Assembly: GCF_943734655.1 (NCBI RefSeq)
Contig: NC_071354.1
Location: 158,865,142 to 158,929,141 of the forward strand
DNA: 64,000 nt
From: Sabethes cyaneus
Taxonomy: Eukaryota; Arthropoda; Insecta; Diptera; Culicidae
Reading direction: 5' to 3'
The notes under the pieces are model-generated. The model searched no databases. It saw only the letters and a list, made by a program, of their open reading frames with translations, and was not told where the DNA came from. Below are positions 33,119 through 42,767 of this stretch, piece by piece (within the stretch, counting starts at the first letter, position 1; every line of letters begins with the position of its first letter). The translations under genes and the position numbers were made by a program.

Positions 33119-34409
33119 TATTCAACAAAAATGGTTTAAATAAGATAATTATCTGGAGTTTGTCTTAGCGTGTTTTTGGTTTAAAAAGTCCAGTACGAAT
33201 ATATTGTATCTGTGTCTTCCAATCACGTATGCTGAAAACTGAATAGAGTGCATATCCATTCATATGGTTGCCGGTTGTTATTCTCCTTAAGTATGGGAAT
33301 TTTATGAGAACTGAAACCACTGACACTGACCATGCGTTTTCCGACCAGCCAGGGGAGACTTGTTTACCGAATAGACTCCTGTTAGATGCTAAAAATATGC
33401 AACATTATTGGTGAACGTGATGTGATATTGACAACATTTTTCCGATGTACTGAAATATCATACGTAAAATCAGAAGTCCTAACAAAAAGAACTTAGTTAC
33501 AATAATCAAGCATAAAACATTTGCGAAGCAAAATTCCCGTATAAAATTCCCGAAGCTCATTTTACTCCCATCCACTACACCGACATTATGTAGGGAACAG
33601 AACTTCAATGTTGTTTTGCTCTCCAACCATTCCACCAGAAGAGTGCAGTGCACTCGCAACTCGCAGCAGGAGGAACAAGGGTGCACTGCTGGTAAGGATA
33701 CAAAATTTGTTGCTGCCGCTGGTTGCCGGAAGCATAAAGAGTGCATTTCGCATGAAATGTTACTTGAAACCGCGCGCTTTTTAATAACATTGTTGGGTAA
33801 ATAATACATTGCAACGAAATTAATCTGCCAGTACTCATCATAATAATAAAATTATAATTATCCCAATTATGTGATTTTCTGGTTCGATTTCCGTTTGCCG
33901 AAGCTGACTGCACTGTCATCGGACCCGGTGCATATTGTGCATCGGTCAAAGTGTTGACAGCGGCTTTGTGTTAACTGACGATACGCTCATCACGGATAGC
34001 ATGGACACGGTAAAACTTAAGTAACATAATTTTCATTAATCTGACGCTCTATCATTGTCTGTGAAATTTCGAATTATTGAATTTTAACAATAAATATTTA
34101 ATTTTTGAAACTTCCTGTTTTTTTCGACTTTTAACTAAAAGTTACATTGCGTTCCATGTGAAATTCCTGCGAAAAGTCATTCCATCCACCGCAATCGAAA
34201 GATACGCTTCGGGCTGTTTTGTACATATCAAGTGCCAGACATAAAAACCCACCTTTAACCGGCCGAGCTGATGATAGCCACAATTAGCCAACCCTCGCGC
34301 GGTACCGATTCACCGGTCGCACGAAAAATACAAAAATACCTCGACAACGTAACTGATGCTACCGAAGCCGGCTGTCACCTGGCCGAGGGAACACAAGGGT
34401 ACCACTTAC
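33119..34409. other. No gene recognised
   Basis: The composition is moderately higher in GC at 33540-33960 and 34190-34400. Open frames on the minus strand here (33405-33949) have no recognisable motif. No transposon ends were seen. Confidence 0.35.
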
Positions 34410-34512
34410 CTTTTAAGGCAGTTTGCCTCCAGGCCTAGCGAGCTGCTCCGTTGCTCCAGATCGGCGGAGTACAGGTTGAAGATGTCGAAGGGAAAAATGG
34501 TGGCAACTTTTT
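34410..34512 (-). CDS. Candidate host exon with strong 5' splice site (minus strand)
   Basis: The minus strand reads ...TGCCTTAAAAG|GTAAGT, a near-consensus donor with exon end at 34410. The preceding 34 codons in one frame read VATIFPFDIFNLYSADLEQR then SSSLGLEANCLK, with codon usage richer in G/C at third positions than the surroundings. A possible acceptor (CAGTTAAG) ends at 34513, just after an in-frame TAA, so the segment works as an internal exon of about 103 bp or as the 3' end of a 5' untranslated exon. No ATG is present in this frame. The product is not recognised and the next exon is not visible. Confidence 0.35.
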
Positions 34513-35500
34513 CTTAACTGTTCAAAGCGCTCACTAAAATGATTCGCCTCTGGCACGTGCACTAACACACGGATGGGACGATCTCTAAGTGTTCATCAAT
34601 TAAATCAACGCCTAATAATATCAACCTAATCGCCGCACTTGTGTCACACAAAACCACTTCCGGTTGTCAACTGCCTCTTGTTTCTATAGTTTCTAGTCAC
34701 CACCTGCAAAGTCTTCCCTAGTCAACACCATCAGCAGAGCATGCCAGCAACAGCACGCGACACGAACGAAGTCACAGAACAGACTGAACCGAGGGCACAG
34801 ATAGGATTATGTTGCCGCCACTGGGGTTTCGATTTCAAACAATTTGCTTCCTTTACACCTTGTTTTATCACATCACGCTCTCGGTTTTATGCGTTCATCA
34901 TCAGCCGCTCTCTTTCTCTCGCACATTCTCTTGCGCCCGTGAATGATATGCTAATGTATGGAAAACTTTGGTATTTCTTGCTGTGCATTCACACGTCGCA
35001 TCTCACTCGTTCTCCGGTACTAATTGAAACTGACGAATCACCGTGCAATTTTATGCTTTCGAAATGATTTATAAAAGTTCTCACGGTTTGCTCTCCCGCA
35101 CGCAACAACCGAGTGTAGGTACTACACTGAGAAGAGAACGACTCGCGTTATGCTAACTTCCCACCCACAGAACCGATTTCAATTCACAACTGGCGAAGCA
35201 TAAAATCGTCCGACTTGTTTACAACCGAATCGGCTGTTGGCCGAGCGAAGTCGCGCTTTAGTATAGGTGCAGGAGGGCGCGATGCGAATCCATCAGCTGA
35301 CGGATGGAGAATGAGCGAATCCTAGAGATTGTTGATATGTTTTATGCTGCCTTCCCGCTGCCGGATTACTCACGCGTGGTATGATTGGAAAATCTACGCC
35401 AAAACAACCGGCGAGTGGTTCGGTTCGGAGTATGTATTATCAGAGAGAACAACTTCTCGAGATGAACTAAAGGAATGCTTCGATCTAATTAGTCCAAGGA
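34513..35500. promoter_or_regulatory. GC-richer region upstream of the candidate minus-strand exon
   Basis: No transposon signature, pyrimidine- and CpG-richer than neighbouring DNA. If the exon at 34410-34512 is real and transcribed leftward, this would be its upstream side. No TATA or initiator pair stands out. Assignment is inference only. Confidence 0.2.
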
Positions 35501-35529
35501 TCTGAATTGTTTCAATTTTTTATTTGTGC

Positions 35530-35875
35530 GTTGTTGCGGCAGAAAGCTGCATTGTAATATTCACTGGCAGTTAGCTTCTATTGTCCTGCCGAATATAGTC
35601 ACAAAAGACTATTGTCCGTTCGACCGAATGTGGTACGCAGGAGCTATTGTTCTGAACGTGGAAGAAATCTATTTTTACTACAAGTGTATAAAAGGCGTTC
35701 AATAAATAGCAATCATTATTCAGTCATTCAGTGCACTAGCAGCCACCGCCGCTGGCGTATGGTTGTCTCTAGATATCTTATTTTATTTTACTGGGTCCTG
35801 TGTGAAGAAACCCGTCCCGTTAGTAACCGGCCTACCCTAACGACGATCCCGAACTTTGGTGCCGTGACCAGGATA
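35530..35875 (+). mobile_element. BEL/Pao-like LTR end with primer-binding site
   Basis: A promoter-like arrangement TATAAAAG (35687-35694), AATAAA (35701-35706) and initiator-like TTCAGTCATTCAGTG (about 35720) is followed about 130 bp downstream by TTTGGTGCCGTGACC (35854-35868). From memory the TGGTGCCGTGACC phrase immediately follows the 5' LTR in insect BEL/Pao elements. The LTR's left edge is not firmly placed (perhaps near 35533). Downstream leader sequence runs to about 36080 without a gag frame, and no second LTR is seen, so this is a truncated 5' end. Confidence 0.5.
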
Positions 35876-36570
35876 TGCCCTGGCACAGACAACGTTTTAC
35901 TTACGGGACTTCAGTTTCAATGATCGTGTTAGCATACTACTGGAGCATGCGATATTTTCAGCGTTGGATTAGTGACTGCATCAGCATCGTTTTACTCGCG
36001 GGACATCAAGTCCGACGACCGTGTTGCTGACTAGCTGCTAGAGGTGGTACCAGGATTGCCACATGCACAGATTGTTCCGCATTAAACAGATATTTGAAAG
36101 ATACTCACCCTTATTCTTATTTTCGTTCGAATGATATTCGTTCGAAAGTTGAACCGATCCGTATTCTTGTTTTCGTTCGAATTAATTCGAACGTTCGAAC
36201 TCCCCTTCCTTTTGTTCATTCGAATATGAGAATAGTGCTTGGGTATGAAATGGAGAGAGTTACCTGGAAGGAGCGTCAAACATAGCTCTGGCTCTCTCAA
36301 GCTCCCACCTGGCGCCTCCACGCTGATCTAAGTCTGACGGTCTGACGGATGATGACGGTCGATGGCCTTACCCGGAAATGCTTCACGTACTTACTGAAGC
36401 AGCTAAGCTAGGAGGTGCGAACTAGAGCGCCTGTTCTCCAGGTGAGGGGCGGCTCACACAGCGTCTGTCTCGTAACGGGCGGCTGAATATGAAATGCTGT
36501 ATCCCGCAAGCTATACCTAAGATGGCAGACCCATCATTGGGATGTAGGTATCGCGACCCCGGTGAGGTAG

Positions 36571-37641
36571 TATACCGAAAACTCAATTACCACGAACAAC
36601 GAACAAAGAAATTCAGGACGGAACAATCGGTATAGGACACGGCAAGGGACAAGGAAACGATTAAGGGATAACGATTGGAAACTTGGTACCTGGAATGTCC
36701 GAACTCTCCATGAACCGGCACGGGCTGGCTTGCTTGCTCGAGAGCTGCATCAACTCGGAGTGGAGATCGCTGCTATTCAGGAAGTTCGGTGGCCAAATTC
36801 CGGAGAAAGGGAGTTCCGTGCAGTAGACCCTATTGCAGGCACTTCTTTTAAGTACCACATCTACTACAGTGGCGGTAAGAAAGCTGAACATGGAGTCGGT
36901 TTCGTAGTGTTGGGAAAACAAAAGCAACGAGTTATCCGGTGGAGGCCCGTAGATGACCGTATATGCGTGTTGAGGATTAAAGGCAAATTCTTCAACTATA
37001 GCCTAATCAACTTATACGCACCGACAAATGATAAATCCGATGATGCTAAAGACGAGTTTTACGACAAGCTTGAGAGGACCTATGGAGAGTGCCCAAAACA
37101 CGACGTGAAAATCATCATCGGAGATGCAAATGCGCAGATCGGGAGGGAGGAATTCTTCCGTCCAGTTATTGGAAGACATAGCCTGCATCTGTCGACCAAT
37201 GATAACGGTCTGAGGCTCATAAATTTTGCCGCGGCCAGAGGGATGGCCATCTGTAGCACCTACTTTCCACGTTTGAATATTCAGAAACAAACCTGGAGGC
37301 ATCCAAATGGAGACTCTAGCTCTCAGATCGATCATGTCTTGATTGACGGTCGACACTTTTCAGATGTTATCGATGTACGGTCTTTTCGTGGACCAAATAT
37401 CGACTCTGACCACTATCTCGTAGTGAGTAAGATTCGCGCAAGGCTGTCGAACACGGCGAAAGCTCGCACTGAAAGGACGCTGCGTTTCAACATCCAGCGG
37501 TTAACGGCAGACGGCGTTGCAGTGGAGTACGCCAGGAAGCTTCACCAGCGAATCGCAGAACAGCAGGTAGAAGAAGAAGATATAAATGGGCTGTGGAGGA
37601 ACGTCCATGGTGCCTTCCAACAACAGCGAGAGAGGTGGTAG
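36571..37641 (+). pseudogene. RTE AP-endonuclease block
   Basis: Open from 36571 (after TAG) to 37641. It encodes the apurinic-like endonuclease that nicks target DNA for target-primed reverse transcription. Visible motifs are LGTWNVRTLHE at about 36682, AAIQEVRWP with the catalytic Glu, YSLINLYAPTND, IIGDANAQIG, the SSQIDHVLIDG motif and IDSDHYLVVSKIRARLS with the terminal catalytic His. All expected active-site residues are present. No ATG lies at the N-terminus; the first codons of the natural start are lost or non-canonical. The frame stops after GAFQQQRERW because of a frameshift at about 37620, after which translation continues in the frame of the next entry. Confidence 0.85.
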
Positions 37642-39086
37642 GCACGACGCGTGGAAGACAGCGTAACAGCTGGTTTGATGCCGAATGCCAGAGAGTGACA
37701 GACGAAAAGAACCAGGCCAGGAGTCGCATGCTCACTGCGGCAACGCGTCAAAACAGAGAGAGATACAGAGAGACTAGAGCTGCGGAAAAAAGAATCCATC
37801 GTCTAAAGAAACGCGAGTACGAGGAGCACGTGCTTGCCGGCGCAGAGGAGCGATACGCCAGCAACGACACACGGAGTTTCTATAAAACGGTGAGAAGCAG
37901 GAATTTTGCCATGCCTGTGATGTGCAATGATATTGCTGGCAACCTGCTTACCGACAAAACGGCAGTATCAGCCAGGTGGAAGGAGCACTTCCAGACACTA
38001 TTGAATGGAGAGGTAAATGAGGAGATCAGCAAGGACAGGATAGAAATTGTAAGCGATGGTCAAGCTGTGGAGCCACCAACACAGGAGGAGGTTAAGAAGG
38101 CAATCAGTGAGCTGAAAAACGGTAAGGCTGCTGGGAAGGACGGTATCCCGGCTGAACTTCTAAAAGCGGGGAGCGAGCGACTGTACGAAGCAATCCACCG
38201 GATCATTGTCAGGATCTGGGAGGAAGAACAAATGCCGGAGGAGTGGTTGGATGGCCTCATTTGCCCAATTTTCAAAAAGGGACATCGAATGGAGTGTAAA
38301 AACTATCGAGGAATTACATTGCTCAATTCTGCCTACAAGGTGCTTTCCCGTATCCTGTTCTGCAGACTGAGACCGTTAGCGGAGTCCTTCGTCGGCGAGT
38401 ACCAAGCTGGTTTTCGTGAGGGTCGCTCCACGACGGATCAGATGTTTACCCTGCGCCAGTTGCTAGACAAGTTCCGGGAGTACAACTTGCAGACACACCA
38501 TCTGTTTGTGGACTTTAAAGCGGCGTACGATTCTGTTAAACGAAATGAGCTGTGGCAGATAATGCTAGAACATGGTTTTCCGACGAAACTAGTTACGCTG
38601 ATTCGTGCGACGCTGGATGGATCCAAATCATGCGTTAGAATAGCGGGTGAGACCTCAGCTGCTTTCGTGACGTTGGATGGACTGAAGCAAGGGGACGCAC
38701 TCTCTAACCTGCTATTCAACATTGCCTTGGAAGGTGCATTACGAAGAGCAAACGTGGAAAGGAATGGAACTATCATCACGAAATCTCACATGCTTCTTGG
38801 TTTTGCGGATGACGTCGATATCATCGGAATCAACCGTAGAGCAGTAGAAGAGGCCTTTAGGCCCTTTAAAAGGGAAGCTGCGAGATTGGGACTTACCATT
38901 AATACCGCCAAAACGAAGTACATGGTTGCTGGTAGGGAACGTGGGAGCTCAAGTGGTGTTGGTGCCGAGGTGGAGTTAGATGGGGAACGATATGAAGTAG
39001 TGGAGGAATTTATATACCACGTTCAGCTGGTGTTCGTGGGGATTGGAGAACGGCAGCCCAGGACCGACGGTACTGGAGAACTATAA
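37615..39086 (+). pseudogene. RTE reverse-transcriptase block, C-terminally truncated
   Basis: Continues the endonuclease block in another frame (open from 37593, genuine homology from about 37615). The linker TAREVVGTTRGRQRNSWFDA leads to RT blocks KNGKAAGKDGIPAELLKAG, YRGITLLNSAYKVLSRIL, the YQAGFREGRSTTDQMFTLRQ motif, LFVDFKAAYDSVKR (catalytic Asp near residue 307), LDGLKQGDALSNLLFNIALE and GFADDVDIIG (FADD near 404-407). These are intact. The last 25 residues, from HVQLVFVGIG, come from the 3' untranslated end joined by deletion, so the C-terminal domain is absent. Same family as the relic at 18690-21608. Confidence 0.85.
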
Positions 39087-39215
39087 TTCGTTCGGCGCAG
39101 GATCGGTAACGGACCGTTGCCACTAAAGTAAAGTAAGTAAGTAAGCCTCCCGATTCGTTCGAATCAAACTATTCGTACGAATGCAGGATACGGCCGTAAA
39201 CAAGAATAAATGTGA

Positions 39216-40455
39216 TTGCCTGTACAGAATCTGTATGCATAGAATACAGATTTTCGCCAATTACACAGATTAAACAGATTTTTGAACTTTTACATGAGAG
39301 TGAAAGAGATGGAAATAGTCAGCAAAATGACTCTCCGTCTCTTTCACTTTCATTGTTTTGCATTGGACAGATTTTTGCACAGATAGTTTTCCTAGCTGTA
39401 CAGATGGCCAGATTTTTCCAATAAAAAACACAGAATTATATGTGACATCCCTGAGTGGTACAGTTGGTATCAGGACCAGGGCTTGTAAAGGCATCGCAAG
39501 TTGAATGTGACTGCCGTGAATGCGAACTTTCCGCATTCAAATTCCGCTATTTGAACGATCATTTGACTGTTTTTTGAATCCAGTCAGTCTGCCGCGTGCG
39601 CTGCTGCCGTCTTACAATTCATGCGGCATCTCAGCAAAAGTAAACAGTTGATCTCCCGTTTTGCTTTGCGCTTTGAGAATATAAACTGCAAACTGACTGG
39701 AAGCATGCGGTGACGTATTTTTTCGTTTCTCTTTTTGTCTCCAAATCGGCTGCTCACAGTAATAGTTTGTCACCCGGACGTCGGTCCGACGCAAGCAAAA
39801 TATTCGTTTGTGTTGGACGGAGTCAGACCGACTTCTTCCATGCACATGTAGTGGTTGTTTTTTTGTAGTATTGAATCAAACGATTGTGCGGTTGCTTTTC
39901 GTTAGCGTGATGATTGCCAGTCATTTTACTGTTTTGCAGTCATTCGCTGCTCCAAACGGTAAAGGCAACTTAATCGAAACGAAAATGTCAAAAAGCTCTA
40001 GAATGCGTTCGTTCTACTGCGTGCCATCGGCGTTTGACTGAGCAAACTGCCAATTGTGTTATGCATAGCGTTCGTATTCCACCTCTAACCGGACGGTGTG
40101 AACTTGAATGCGCGTTGGTGTGACTGCGGTAGAAAAAAGGATCGGTCGAAGCCCTGATCAGGACAGTGAGTATTTTCTGTTAGACGTTCATTGTTTTGGC
40201 CGTACTAGAAGAAGTGTGACGTGTAATCGTTATCGGATACGCACGCTTCAGCTATGCCGGTTTGGGTGACTTCGCAGCCGCTTAGCAATCAATTCCCCCA
40301 GCGGAGCTATGTCAGCGTGGGCGAATCACAGCCGCGCTTAGCAAGATACATTCAGCTCCAGAGTCCCGGGTTCTTGGATTCAGCGTATTAGTAGGAGGGC
40401 TGTATAGCAGACAGCACGGAAGCTTGCAGCATCCGAGGATGTACCGTCTCAGCAA
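39216..40455. other. No gene recognised; moderately GC-rich
   Basis: It contains promoter-like composition and a short imperfect duplication around AGCCGCTTAGCAA (40275) and AGCCGCGCTTAGCAA (about 40330). No convincing frame or transposon terminus was found. Part of it could be the eroded 5' half of the transposase relic that follows. Confidence 0.35.
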
Positions 40456-41166
40456 GTGCTCAGTTTGCGGTTAGAAAAGTTCATCTGGGAATGCAGGCCT
40501 CGGATTACGCGGGCCTCGGACTTTGTGGACGCCCACACCTACATTAAACTGGGCTTTTACCAGATTCCGGGGCAGCAGTGTTTCACTGCAAAGGATAAAT
40601 TTGATGTTTCTGAGAACCTTCGAAAACAAAAGAGTTGACATCTCAAGAAATTTTTGATTTGGCAAGCAATTTATTTATGTGGAAAGCGGAGTACACAATT
40701 CATGACCATAGATACCAGGAATGGACAGGTGTATTCGAAAGAGTGTCTCCAAAAGCGACTTCTTCCTCTTCTGAAGTCTCACAATCGTCTTACGATCTTC
40801 TGGTCGGATTTGGCTTCATGCCATTACGCAAAGGCCGTGCTGGAGCGGCATAAGGCAAATAATGTCGATTTCGTGCCGAAAGATAATCCACCAAAACCAT
40901 TAAAGATTTTTGTTTAAGAGTAGTTTATTCAACCATTGTGTAGCTAAAATCAATGCAATAAGCGCTTGATGAGCTGCTATGCAACAAAAATGTTCCTTGA
41001 GAATACACTGGTGTTATATCCAATCGAGAAAAATCGGGCTATTATGAAACAAAATCTTTTAAAATGTCCTAAAGTAGTCAAAATAGTTAAAGAAATGAAG
41101 GAAGCATGGGTAAATATGTCAAACCTATCGATTTTGAGGTTGTATAAAACCTCTTGGATGGAGTAA
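40456..41166 (+). pseudogene. Degenerate DD37E-type (ITmD37E-like) Tc1/mariner transposase
   Basis: Pieces in order are DFVDAHTYIKLGFYQIPGQQ with FTAKDKFDVSENLRKQK (first catalytic region, altered), WQAIYLCGKRS, GQVYSKECLQKRLLPLLKSH, TIFWSDLASCHYAKAVLERH with the second Asp, FVPKDNPP, and after a break PIEKNRAIMKQNLLKCPKVV with the Glu, then MKEAWVNM. Frames shift near 40640, and about 100 bp of unrelated sequence (about 40905-41020) separates the NPP and PIEK motifs. The motif set matches the mosquito DD37E lineage from memory. No TIRs were located. It lies immediately before a TTAA-flanked element. Confidence 0.7.
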
Positions 41167-41249
41167 AGGCCGAAGTACGGACATTGGGATACAGAGGCAA
41201 AATAAAATACGATAAAGACGCCAAAACTAAGTTCAATTGTTTCATTTAA

Positions 41250-42223
41250 CCTTCCGTTACTCGCGCCAACTTTTGTAACACGGATACTCGCGCGTTGTAT
41301 TTTGTACAACACTTTTTATCTCGGAATATCTCGGAATCCTGGCTATTTAGAAAGTTACTGTCTTCAGCAAAGTTAATCAGTAGGTTAAGACCTATGGTTT
41401 GGGGGATAAAATTTTATAAGTTTTTCACCAGGTGGCGCCAAAACCCGCTGTAAATTGTACATCTTATAATTGCGGCCATATACAAGTTGCTGCATTCAGA
41501 AAGATCCTTTTATCGTTCCTAAATGATGTAGCATTCTATTGATTAATTTATTTTCTAGTAGTTATCATGTTTTCTTAGATATTTTTCACATAAATCATCT
41601 CATCACATGATACCATTTCTGCAGCTGGCACAAAGTGGGGCATCTGTGGTTAGAAAGTAGGGCTGATGTGGTGTTTTGATTTACTTGGGCAGGATGGTCA
41701 GAAAGTTTTTTGCACAGTGATGATACGTAGTGTGAAAATTGGATACTTCCGTTCATCAGCCTAGCACTTTTGGTCCACTAAAACATTTTCTGAAAACCGG
41801 ATCATACAAATAAACAGATTCCGTAGATAAAACACATTCAGAAAACTAGCCCATACACTAGCGCCGTGAAGTCACGAAATTATTAACTTTTGCACACCTG
41901 CGGAATGACCATGAACTGCTAAATAACTTTGTTGTATATAGAAACCATTTTCCCTTTTGAAAAAATAAGAGAAAATTCCAGTACGGACCAAGTGCGGTAC
42001 CCCTCACACGCCGCTTGCATCGTTACTGCGATTTCGGTTCAAGCTCATCTATTTTGCTGAATAGTTTAAAGCATTAATGTATTAAATAATTATGTCATTT
42101 TGTTCATAATAAGTTTATTGAAGAATACATTTTGGTTTGACATCGATCTGTTACTTTAAAACAAAATGGCATCCAAAAATCTACAAGTGTTGTACAAAAT
42201 ACAACAGCGCGAGTAACGGAAGG
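41250..42223. mobile_element. piggyBac-type non-autonomous element, TTAA-flanked
   Basis: CCTTCCGTTACTCGCGC at the left (after TTAA 41246-41249) is repeated exactly, inverted, at the right (before TTAA 42224-42227). Just inside, TTGTATTTTGTACAACACTT occurs on both sides in inverted orientation. TTAA target duplication with C-rich short TIRs is the piggyBac signature. The 974-bp interior has no transposase frame. Confidence 0.85.
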
Positions 42224-42767
42224 TTAATACCCTGAAAGTTTGATGGCAATCGGATGAAAATTCAAATTTTGCGAATTAATTTTCTGTGTTCCAATTTGAC
42301 CGTGGACCCTTTACTCCGTGGTAAGCCGTCGATAATGACCAGCGTTGCCAGATCAGCGGTTTTTCCGCTAGACTTAGCGGGATTTCAAGTAGGACAGCGG
42401 GACTTTATAACCAAACAGCGGCTAGCGGGAATCTAGCGGTTTTCTTAAATAACTCAGCGGGATTTTAGCGGGATCTCGATTTAGCGATATTTGATAGGCT
42501 GACTGAAGAGACTGAAGAGAGAAGAGGCTGAAATAGAAGTTGATAACAAAAAACAAATTGACATTCTAATGTTTGCTCATGCATTGGGAGATCTTTCAGT
42601 ATATTCTGTTGATTAGAAAACTCCGTGGTTTTTGCCTAGAATGGGATGAGTTCTGACAAATACTCATTTGAACTTACTGAAAAAGAAGACCAATCCGTTT
42701 TGCGTATTCCTAATTTTTCCACAAATTAATTCGTTGCCAATAATGGCAAAATCCAACTGGTTCATGC

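Larger units (their letters stand above)
36290..39150 (+). mobile_element. RTE (JAM1/BovB-like) LINE, nearly complete, frameshifted and internally deleted
   Basis: It is the most complete LINE body in the window. A 5' leader (36290-36660) is followed by the AP endonuclease, linker and RT, and a 3' end CACTAAAGTAAAGTAAGTAAG with the short simple-repeat tail usual for RTE. The two coding blocks are described separately. Near 39017 the reading passes from VVEEFIY straight into 3' terminal sequence (about 130 bp before the tail). The whole C-terminal block present in the sister RTE at 42768-44520 (TLYKTLIRPVVLYGHETWTL to RMPD) is missing, so this is an internal deletion. Confidence 0.85.
36098..39215. 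repeat. TTCGAA-rich flanks, probably one element split by the RTE
   Basis: Left of the RTE (36105-36225) the text TTATTCTTATTTTCGTTCGAA and a second similar copy about 45 bp later are followed by the palindrome TTCGAACGTTCGAA. Right of the RTE (39150-39215) come ATTCGTTCGAATC and, inverted, TTATTCTTGTTTACGGC. The matching inverted words suggest the two ends of a TIR element into which the RTE inserted. Exact termini and target duplication are not resolved. Confidence 0.4.
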
